NCBI GenBank assembly: GCA_023386675.1
Contig: JAEWJG010000049.1
Span: 1 to 11,372, forward strand
Length of the DNA stretch: 11,372 nucleotides
Reading direction: 5' to 3'
From: Actinomycetes bacterium
GTDB taxonomy: Bacteria > Actinomycetota > Actinomycetes > Actinomycetales > Microbacteriaceae
Positions within the stretch are counted from its first letter, which is position 1. Each line of letters starts with the position of its first letter. Under the pieces are notes generated by a model. The model was given only the letters and a program-made list of their open reading frames with translations. It did no database searches and was not told the origin of the DNA. The position numbers and the translations under genes are program-made. Shown one piece after another: positions 6,871 through 11,372 of the stretch.

Positions 6871-7868
6871 TCGGACCCGCCGACCCGGAAGTCACCCGGC
6901 ACCGGGTCGGCGGAGTGCCGCGCCGTGCGAGCATCCCGCTCGAGTCCGGAGCGTTCGGTCAGGATGCCGTAGAGCTCCGGCCGCCGGCCCAGCATCCACC
7001 GGCGTCCCGTCGCCAGAGGGAGCAGGTCGAGGTCCAGGTCAGCGGTGACGACCGCCTCATCGGCGACCGGCGTCTCCGCGACGATCCGGCCGTACGGGTC
7101 GAGGATCATCGCGTTGCCGGTGCGGATCTCGTCGTCGTCCTGCCCGATCCCGTTGGCGAACAGCACGAAGATGCCGTTGTCATGGGCGCGCGACGGCAGC
7201 CATCGCATCAGCCAGCCGCGACCGGACGGCCCGTCGACCGCGTCCTGGAGCGCCTGCGGATCGTCGTGGCGGTTGCGCCACAGCTCCGCCGGGAGCACCT
7301 TCATCCCGTGCGGGCTGCGGGAGTTCGTCCCGCCGGTCTGGTGCGGCGCGATCAGGACGGTCGCTCCCTGCAGCGCGACGGCCCGCACGTTCTCGACGAG
7401 GTTGTTGTCCCAGCAGATCAGCGTCGCCATCCGGATGCCCCACGGCGTGTCGAACACGGTGTACCGGTCGCCGCTCGAGATCGCCTCGTGCTCGAACGCG
7501 TGGAGCTTGCGGTGGATGTGGACGCTCCCGTCCGGCAGGCAGACCGCGTACGAGTTGTACAGAGTGCCGTCCCCCGCCTCCAGGAACCCCGCGCCGATCC
7601 CCGCGTCCAGCGAGACGGCCAGCGCGCTCAGGGCGGCGACGAGCGGGCCGTCCGCCGGCTCGGCCAGCGCGCGCAGCTCGTCCGCCGTCTTCTTCGTGAG
7701 GTGCCAGTAGCCGAGCAGGCACATCTCGGGGAAGACGACCAGCCGGCTGCCGTCGGCGACAGCCTCCGCCGCCAGCCGCCGCACGGTCGCCAGATTGGCC
7801 GCGGTGTCGGATGGGACGGCCTCGAACTGGACCACGGAGGCGCGGAACGGACTGACGGGCTCGGGCAT
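6867..7868 (-). CDS. nitrilase-superfamily carbon-nitrogen hydrolase (333 aa)
   Basis: This is a predicted cytosolic amidohydrolase of the nitrilase superfamily, cleaving an amide, nitrile or carbamoyl C-N bond. The catalytic triad is visible: Glu in VVFPEMCLLGY (E48), Lys in HIHRKLHAF (K121) and Cys in ATLICWDNN (C152). GTLYNSYAVCLPDG (101-114) is the usual strand before the lysine. The chain is longer than the 260-300 residues of many members, with an insert near 175-215. I start at the ATG at 7868 because MPEPVSPFRASVVQFE is a normal beginning. GGAGG lies only one base before it, so the upstream in-frame GTG at 7898 stays possible. It follows the VOC gene by 39 bases on the same strand and converges on the sugar operon, sharing CTAG as both stop codons. 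The substrate is unknown. Confidence 0.92.
   Translation of the reverse strand: MPEPVSPFRASVVQFEAVPSDTAANLATVRRLAAEAVADGSRLVVFPEMCLLGYWHLTKKTADELRALAEPADGPLVAALSALAVSLDAGIGAGFLEAGDGTLYNSYAVCLPDGSVHIHRKLHAFEHEAISSGDRYTVFDTPWGIRMATLICWDNNLVENVRAVALQGATVLIAPHQTGGTNSRSPHGMKVLPAELWRNRHDDPQALQDAVDGPSGRGWLMRWLPSRAHDNGIFVLFANGIGQDDDEIRTGNAMILDPYGRIVAETPVADEAVVTADLDLDLLPLATGRRWMLGRRPELYGILTERSGLERDARTARHSADPVPGDFRVGGSD
6877..6913 (+). terminator. 12-bp perfect stem-loop after the sugar operon
   Basis: The arms ccgccgacccgg (6877-6888) and ccgggtcggcgg (6902-6913) are exact reverse complements around a 13-base loop, six bases after the operon's stop codon. No U-run follows, so it is not a textbook intrinsic terminator. 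Such G/C-rich stems without U-tracts are common at actinobacterial operon ends and may terminate or protect the 3' end. The whole stem lies inside the last codons of the convergent nitrilase gene, so those codons serve two roles. Confidence 0.55.
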
Positions 7869-7907
7869 GCCTCCAGCTAAGTGCACCCGAGCCCGCACGG
7901 TCCACCG

Positions 7908-8354
7908 TCACGCCACGTCGAGCACCCAAGTGACGCCGAAGCGGTCGGTGAGCATCCCGAAGCCGGGCGACCAGGCGGAGGCGGCGAGCGGCTCGACGAC
8001 GGTCGCGCCCACGGCCAGCCGGTCCCAGTACCCACGGACCTCATCGAGGCTGGACCCGCGCACGGAGACGAAGAACGACTGGTCGGTGATCGTCGTGCCG
8101 TTCTCGCGGCGCGTGCTGCCGCCTGCGGTCGCGCCGGCAGCACCCGGCACGTCGTACGCCATGAGTCGCAGCCCGGCCGGCGATTCGACGCGGCCGAAGA
8201 CGACGCGGCCGGCGTCGGGCGCGTCGGCCGCCATCCCGAGCTCGCCGTAGGTGGTCGCGGTCGCGGTGCCGTCGAACGCTGCTGCGTAGAAGTCGAGCGC
8301 CTCGCGGGCACGGCCGCCGGCGAAGTTCAGGTGGGTGGTGGTCTCGATGGTCAT
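7908..8354 (-). CDS. VOC-superfamily (PhnB-like) protein (148 aa)
   Basis: This is a small glyoxalase/bleomycin-resistance-fold protein of the PhnB-like branch. It opens HLNFAGGRAREALDFYAAAF (residues 8-27) and ends SPGFGMLTDRFGVTWVLDVA (129-148), the paired beta-alpha-beta-beta-beta modules of that branch. TDQSFFVSVRG (90-100) starts the second module. PhnB-like proteins are usually homodimers and often of unknown function; some VOC proteins are metal-dependent enzymes and others bind ligands. The ATG at 8354 is preceded by AGAGGA five bases upstream. The gene is divergent from a WYL-domain regulator, with a 25-bp inverted repeat between them, so it is probably that regulator's target. The nitrilase gene lies 39 bases downstream and may be in the same transcript. 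No function can be assigned beyond the fold. Confidence 0.88.
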   Translation of the reverse strand: MTIETTTHLNFAGGRAREALDFYAAAFDGTATATTYGELGMAADAPDAGRVVFGRVESPAGLRLMAYDVPGAAGATAGGSTRRENGTTITDQSFFVSVRGSSLDEVRGYWDRLAVGATVVEPLAASAWSPGFGMLTDRFGVTWVLDVA

Positions 8355-8403
8355 GATGTCCTCTCGGTTCCGGGTCCGTCCCGGCTACGCCAGCCTCGCA
8401 GCG

Positions 8404-8428
8404 GAAGAGGACGCGATCGGTCCTCTTC
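8404..8428. promoter_or_regulatory. 25-bp inverted repeat between VOC and WYL genes, candidate operator
   Basis: The arms gaagaggac (8404-8412) and gtcctcttc (8420-8428) are exact reverse complements around a seven-base spacer, gcgatcg. Outside them, gcgg before and ttccgc after extend the symmetry with a three-base offset. The element lies in the 93-base divergent gap, just upstream of the proposed WYL -10. Its position and length fit an operator for the dimeric WYL regulator, which would autoregulate and control the VOC gene. It is not at any gene's 3' end, so a terminator is unlikely. Confidence 0.5.
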
Positions 8429-8434
8429 TTCCGC

Positions 8435-8440
8435 GAGAAT
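8435..8440 (+). promoter_or_regulatory. candidate -10 of a leaderless WYL-regulator transcript
   Basis: GAGAAT matches the -10 consensus at four of six positions and lies seven bases before the ATG at 8448, the spacing expected if transcription begins at the start codon. AGGAG is also present but only one base from the ATG, too close for a normal ribosome site. Confidence 0.3.
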
Positions 8441-8447
8441 CAGGAGC

Positions 8448-9452
8448 ATGACCGCCACCTCCTCCCGGATGCTCGCGATGCTCTCGCTGCTGCAGTCGCG
8501 CCGCGACTGGCCGGGTGCGGCGCTCGCCGAGCGACTCTCCGTCACCACGCGCACCGTCCGCCGCGACGTGGAGCGTCTGCGCGAGCTCGGCTACCGGATC
8601 GAGGCGGTGAAGGGCCCCGACGGCGGCTACCGGCTCGGCGCGGGGTCGGAGCTCCCGCCCCTGCTCTTCGACGAGGAGCAGGCCGTCGCGGTCGCTGTCG
8701 CTCTGCAGAACGCCGGCGCGTCCGGCGCGGCCATCGAGGAGGCGGCGAGCCGCGCGCTGCGCACCGTCCGCCAGGTGATGCCCTCGCGCCTCCGCCACCG
8801 TATCGACGGCCTCCGGTTCGATCGGCCCGTATCCCCGGACCAGCCGGTCGCGCCCGAGATCCTGACCACGGTCAGCGACGCCGTCCGCGAGCGGAAGGTG
8901 CTGCGCTTCGACTACGCCGGCGCCGCGGGTCCGGCCCGCCGCGCCGAGCCGCACGGCCTCGTCGCCCGCGACGGCCGCTGGTACGTCGTCGCGTGGGATC
9001 TGGACCGGGACGACTGGAGGATCTTCCGCCTCGACCGCCTGCGCCCCCGCGTACCGGGCGGTGGCCCCTTTCGCGAGCGTTCCATCCCGAACGGCGACGC
9101 TGTCCGTTTCGTGGACGCACGCTTTCGCGGATCGGACGGCGACGGCTGGCCCTGCACGGGTGAGGCGATCCTCCACGTCCCGCCGGCCGAGGCGGCCCGG
9201 TGGCTCCCGGACGCGACCGTCGAACCCGTCACCACGGTCGAACCCGGCGGCGCGGCCTCCCGTGTCGTCGTCGGCTCCTGGTCGTGGATGGGCCTGCTCG
9301 CGTCGCTCGCCCGCTTCGACGCGCCGTTCGACATCGTCGGACCGCCGGAGCTCAGGGAAGCAGCCGCGGCTCTGGCTCGTCGCTCGGCTGCCGCCGCGAC
9401 CGCCGGTCCAGCACCCACGCCCGCGCACCCGCGACGATCGACGCCAGGATGA
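8448..9452 (+). CDS. WYL-domain transcriptional regulator (334 aa)
   Basis: This is a DeoR/YafY-type regulator. The N-terminal winged helix-turn-helix covers about residues 5-62: RMLAMLSLLQ, then LAERLSVTTRTVRRDVERL (27-45) and the wing GPDGGYRLG (56-64). The WYL domain spans about 140-205, with VLRFDYAG (151-158), GRWYVVAWD (176-184) and IFRLDRL (192-198); the signature reads WYV instead of WYL. The C-terminal WCX domain runs to about 312. WYL domains bind small ligands or nucleic acids and govern varied stress and metabolic genes. Residues beyond ELREAAAALARR (301-312) form an Ala/Pro-rich tail that lies antisense to the DedA gene and looks like a read-through extension. It is divergent from the VOC gene across a 25-bp inverted repeat, its likely operator. 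Confidence 0.91.
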   Translation: MTATSSRMLAMLSLLQSRRDWPGAALAERLSVTTRTVRRDVERLRELGYRIEAVKGPDGGYRLGAGSELPPLLFDEEQAVAVAVALQNAGASGAAIEEAASRALRTVRQVMPSRLRHRIDGLRFDRPVSPDQPVAPEILTTVSDAVRERKVLRFDYAGAAGPARRAEPHGLVARDGRWYVVAWDLDRDDWRIFRLDRLRPRVPGGGPFRERSIPNGDAVRFVDARFRGSDGDGWPCTGEAILHVPPAEAARWLPDATVEPVTTVEPGGAASRVVVGSWSWMGLLASLARFDAPFDIVGPPELREAAAALARRSAAAATAGPAPTPAHPRRSTPG

Positions 9453-10002
9453 CGACCCCGGCGACCATGTAGGCGACGGGACGCACGCTCGGGTTCACCG
9501 CCGCGAAGTAGCCGATCACCGTGATGAGGACACCCCAGCTGAGGGCCCCGACGACGTTCGCGGTGAAGAACCGCCAGTACTTCATCGCGCTGATGCCGGC
9601 GATCGGGGGGATGAACACGCGCCCCCACGGGATGTACCGGCTGATGACCACCGACCACCACCCGAAGAGCTCGTAGAACCGCTCAGCGCGGCGCACGCCC
9701 GCCTGCACCCACCGGCCGCCACGTGCGGCGAGGTAGGGGCGGCCCAGCCGCCTCCCGAGCCAGAACCCGACCTGGTCGCCGAGCACCGCGGCGATGCCGA
9801 CACCGATCGCGAGCACCCAGATCGACAGCTCGGGATGCGTCCCGGTCAGGATGCCCGCGCCGAACAGCAGGGAGTCGCCCGTGATGAACGGGATGAAGAC
9901 GCCGACGAACAGCGCCGTCCCGGCGAACACGAGCCCCCACACCGCGAGGTAGAAGACCAGCGGGCCCACGTCGCCGAGGAAGTTCGCGAGGTCGTGGGCC
10001 AT
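9352..10002 (-). CDS. DedA-family membrane protein (216 aa)
   Basis: This is a polytopic inner-membrane protein of the DedA (SNARE-associated/VTT) family, whose members are linked to lipid carrier or phospholipid translocation and envelope homeostasis. Hydrophobic segments lie at about residues 13-40, 60-75, 135-158 and 166-192. The family's first re-entrant motif is VFIPFITGDSLLFGAG (35-50), followed by LGDQVGFWLGRRLG (74-87). The second is SRYIPWGRVFIPPIAG (121-136), with the conserved Arg and Pro residues. There is no Shine-Dalgarno before the ATG at 10002, but TACCCT six bases upstream suggests a leaderless mRNA. The last 33 codons, including the end of the final membrane helix and a charged tail, overlap the WYL gene on the opposite strand. 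The isochorismatase gene lies 33 bases upstream on the same strand. Confidence 0.92.
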   Translation of the reverse strand: MAHDLANFLGDVGPLVFYLAVWGLVFAGTALFVGVFIPFITGDSLLFGAGILTGTHPELSIWVLAIGVGIAAVLGDQVGFWLGRRLGRPYLAARGGRWVQAGVRRAERFYELFGWWSVVISRYIPWGRVFIPPIAGISAMKYWRFFTANVVGALSWGVLITVIGYFAAVNPSVRPVAYMVAGVVILASIVAGARAWVLDRRSRRQPSDEPEPRLLP

Positions 10003-10008
10003 GGTCCG

Positions 10009-10014
10009 AGGGTA
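10009..10014 (-). promoter_or_regulatory. candidate -10 of a leaderless dedA transcript
   Basis: TACCCT on the minus strand fits the actinobacterial TAnnnT -10 pattern and ends six bases before the ATG at 10002. No purine-rich ribosome site is present in this 33-base gap. Confidence 0.3.
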
Positions 10015-10035
10015 TCGGGCGGCCGGGGAGGCGCG

Positions 10036-10590
10036 TCAGCCGAAGTCGACGTCGGCCGTCCCGACGACCTCTGCCGTGCGGCCCGGCGCCCGGTGGTTCG
10101 CCCAGTAGAGGTTGGTGTGCGCGATCACCAGATCGGGCGTCGGCGCGCCCCACTCCGAGAGGTCCTCCGTGGTGTGCGCGTCGCCGACCAGCGTGACGTC
10201 GTACCCGCGCACCAGGCCGCCGTGGATGGTGGACCGGATGCATTCGTCCGTCTGCGCGCCCGCCACCACCAGGCGGCCGACGCGCGCTTCCGCGAGCACC
10301 GACTCCAGGTCGGTGTCCTCGAACGAATCCGCGTACGTCTTGTGCACGACGGCCTCCGCGTCGGCCTGCGTCAGCTCGGGCACGAACTGCCAGCCGTCGC
10401 TGCCGATCGGCATGTTCTCCGCATCGGAGTGCTGGATCCAGACGACCGGCACCTCCTGATCGCGGGCCCGGTCGACCAGCTCCTTGATATTGGCCACCAC
10501 GTCGTCGCGCCGGTGCGCGCCGCCGACCACCCCGTTCTGCACGTCGATCAGGAGCAGAGCCGTCGCGGGCCGTTCCTCGAGAGTCGTCAT
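10036..10590 (-). CDS. isochorismatase-like cysteine hydrolase (184 aa)
   Basis: This is a member of the isochorismatase-like hydrolase superfamily, which includes nicotinamidases, N-carbamoylsarcosine amidases and many unassigned amidases. The Asp-Lys-Cys catalytic set is visible: ALLLIDVQNGV (D16), VVHKTYADSF (K84) and AGAQTDECIRSTIHGGL (C117). Length is typical. WIQHSDAENMPIGSDGW (51-67) is the usual substrate-side loop of the small single-domain subgroup. The ATG at 10590 follows AAGGGGG (10602-10596) with a five-base spacer, a good ribosome site. AGGCTA at 10614-10619, read as TAGCCT on this strand, is a possible -10. The gene is divergent from the 88-residue unknown gene and may be transcribed with dedA, 33 bases downstream. 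The neighbours do not point to a substrate. Confidence 0.92.
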   Translation of the reverse strand: MTTLEERPATALLLIDVQNGVVGGAHRRDDVVANIKELVDRARDQEVPVVWIQHSDAENMPIGSDGWQFVPELTQADAEAVVHKTYADSFEDTDLESVLAEARVGRLVVAGAQTDECIRSTIHGGLVRGYDVTLVGDAHTTEDLSEWGAPTPDLVIAHTNLYWANHRAPGRTAEVVGTADVDFG

Positions 10591-10674
10591 CGCATCCCCC
10601 TTCGTCGTGAGGAAGGCTACTCCCGGCCACCGACATCCGGTCGGCCCGGTCTATCACGGTGCACCGGGCGGTCG

Positions 10675-10680
10675 TAGGGT
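10675..10680 (+). promoter_or_regulatory. candidate -10 of a leaderless transcript
   Basis: TAGGGT fits the TAnnnT pattern and lies seven bases before the ATG at 10688, so transcription would begin at or next to the start codon. No Shine-Dalgarno is present. The -35 (ctatca, 18 bases upstream) is weak. Confidence 0.4.
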
Positions 10681-10687
10681 GTCCCGC

Positions 10688-10954
10688 ATGGGCAGGAGCG
10701 CGACCGCCGCGCACGGCATCGGATTCCGGGCGGTCCTGGTGAGACCGGGGGAGCCGGACGCCGTCGTGTCGGTCACGGTGGACGGCACGTCCGCGCCGCC
10801 CGCCCTCCGCACCCCCGCGCTCTTCGACGGCCGGCAGGCCTGGGAGATCTTCGTCCTGGACGACGACACCGAGTGGCCGCGCGGGGCGACGTACCGGTTG
10901 ATCGATCTGATGGACGACGCCGGCAACCCGATCGGGCCGTGGCTGGGCGACTAG
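10688..10954 (+). CDS. uncharacterised small protein (88 aa)
   Basis: I do not recognise this protein. It begins MGRSATAAHGIGFRAVLV, has an acidic character in its second half (FVLDDDTEWPRG near 55-66) and ends NPIGPWLGD. No signal peptide, membrane segment, cysteine or repeat is visible. The alternating hydrophobic pattern at residues 13-32 and 52-57 suggests a small beta-rich fold. Support for it being real comes from codon use like its neighbours, with G/C at nearly every third position. It also has a leaderless-type -10 seven bases before the ATG, and it fills the space between the isochorismatase promoter and the pentapeptide gene. The ATG at 10688 is chosen for that spacing; earlier in-frame starts would run into the isochorismatase gene on the other strand. 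The next gene begins nine bases after its stop. Confidence 0.65.
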   Translation: MGRSATAAHGIGFRAVLVRPGEPDAVVSVTVDGTSAPPALRTPALFDGRQAWEIFVLDDDTEWPRGATYRLIDLMDDAGNPIGPWLGD

Positions 10955-10957
10955 GCT
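10952..10957 (+). promoter_or_regulatory. candidate -10 overlapping the upstream stop codon
   Basis: TAGGCT contains the TAG stop of the 88-residue gene and lies six bases before the GTG of the pentapeptide gene. It fits TAnnnT and could drive a leaderless transcript of its own. Read-through from the upstream gene is equally possible. Confidence 0.25.
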
Positions 10958-10963
10958 CGCCTC

Positions 10964-11372
10964 GTGGCGGACGGCAGCGACAGCATCGCGGGCGAGGACT
11001 GGTACGGGCGCGACCTCGACGGCGTCGAGTACGAGGGCGTGGTCTTCGACGATGTGGACATGACCGAGCTGCGCAGCTCGGGCGCGACGTTCACCGACTG
11101 CGTCTTCCGCAAGGTCCGCTTCAACGTCAGCGAGCACAGCGACTCGGCGTTCGTCAACTGCCGGTTCGAGTCGTGCAACTTCTTCGACGCCACGTTCCGT
11201 CGCTGCAAGCTGACCGGCAGCACCTTCCAGAACTGCGAGTTCGCGCTCCTGAAGGTGGAGGGCGGCAACTGGTCGTTCACCGGGCTGCTCCGGGCGGAGC
11301 TCCGCGGCGCCTCCTTCGAGGGCGTGCGCCAGCGCCACGCCCCCCCCACCCCCGCGCCCCGCCAAGAGTGCC
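10964..11372 (+). CDS. pentapeptide-repeat protein, 3' end beyond window
   Basis: After a short lead (VADGSDSIAGEDWY) the translation falls into five-residue units, each with Phe, Leu, Tyr or Met at the fourth place: GVEYE GVVFD DVDMT, later NCRFE SCNFF DATFR and RCKLT GSTFQ. About twenty units can be counted from residue 15. Pentapeptide repeats fold into a right-handed square beta-helix. Known members range from DNA-gyrase-protecting DNA mimics to proteins of unknown role, and nothing here singles out gyrase. The start is the GTG at 10964; there is no Shine-Dalgarno and a leaderless start is possible. The unit pattern fails in the last 14 codons (GVRQR, then Pro-rich), where the DNA becomes unusually C-rich, perhaps from base errors at a contig end. 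The frame stays open to the window edge. Confidence 0.8.
   Translation, partial: MADGSDSIAGEDWYGRDLDGVEYEGVVFDDVDMTELRSSGATFTDCVFRKVRFNVSEHSDSAFVNCRFESCNFFDATFRRCKLTGSTFQNCEFALLKVEGGNWSFTGLLRAELRGASFEGVRQRHAPPTPAPRQEC

Noticed and set aside
5895..7880. A 661-codon open frame on the plus strand
   Set aside because: It is out of frame with the large isomerase and antisense to the nitrilase, and its translation is Arg/Gly-rich with no recognisable motif.
10946..10961. Small hairpin ggcga/tcgcc at the end of the 88-residue gene
   Set aside because: A five-base stem in DNA this rich in G and C is expected by chance, and it overlaps the start region of the next gene.
9061..11365. Long open frames on both strands: plus 9061-10677 across dedA and isochorismatase, and minus 9683-11365 across isochorismatase, the 88-residue gene and the pentapeptide gene
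   Set aside because: Both are low-complexity shadows of genes whose domains are clear in other frames.

Overview
The window looks like chromosomal DNA from a high-GC actinobacterium, most likely a member of the Microbacteriaceae. I base this on the very strong G/C bias at third codon positions, the gene families present (ROK repressor, Gfo/Idh/MocA dehydrogenases, WYL regulator, DedA protein), and several genes that seem to start without a Shine-Dalgarno sequence. The genus is inference. Coding density is very high: no gene-free stretch exceeds about 150 bases, and no tRNA, rRNA, CRISPR array, insertion sequence or phage gene was seen.

Left part (1-6870) is a divergent carbohydrate-catabolism locus. 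On the minus strand lie a ROK-family repressor, a Gfo/Idh/MocA dehydrogenase and a ThuA-like protein cut by the window edge. On the plus strand a tight four-gene operon runs away from the repressor: TIM-barrel sugar isomerase/epimerase, Gfo/Idh/MocA dehydrogenase, a second such dehydrogenase, and a larger TIM-barrel isomerase. The genes overlap by ATGA or are 9 bases apart. Between the two arms sits a good sigma-70-type promoter, TTGACA-17-TTGAAT. Three NAD(P)-dependent sugar dehydrogenases, two TIM-barrel isomerase/lyase-type proteins and ThuA fit a pathway that oxidises a glycoside or cyclitol to a keto form and then rearranges or cleaves it. The substrate cannot be read from this window, which holds no transporter or classical glycosidase.

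Middle part (6867-8354) is a minus-strand pair, a VOC/PhnB-like protein followed by a nitrilase-superfamily amidohydrolase. The nitrilase converges on the sugar operon: both stop codons share one CTAG, and a perfect 12-bp stem inside the nitrilase 3' end probably serves as the operon's 3' hairpin. Divergent from the VOC gene is a WYL-domain regulator. A 25-bp inverted repeat lies between them and is a good candidate operator.

Right part (8448-11372) holds the WYL regulator, a DedA-family membrane protein overlapping its 3' end tail-to-tail by 101 bp, an isochorismatase-like cysteine hydrolase, an unrecognised 88-residue protein, and a pentapeptide-repeat protein running off the window. The last roughly 45 bases break the pentapeptide pattern and are C-rich, which may mean a contig end with base-call errors.

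I found no clearly new defence or mobile system. The most interesting items are the keto-sugar-type cluster with its Tyr-for-His dehydrogenase, a ROK repressor lacking the zinc-cysteine motif, a LacI-type palindrome beside it, the operator-like repeat at the WYL/VOC divergence, and the long convergent gene overlap.
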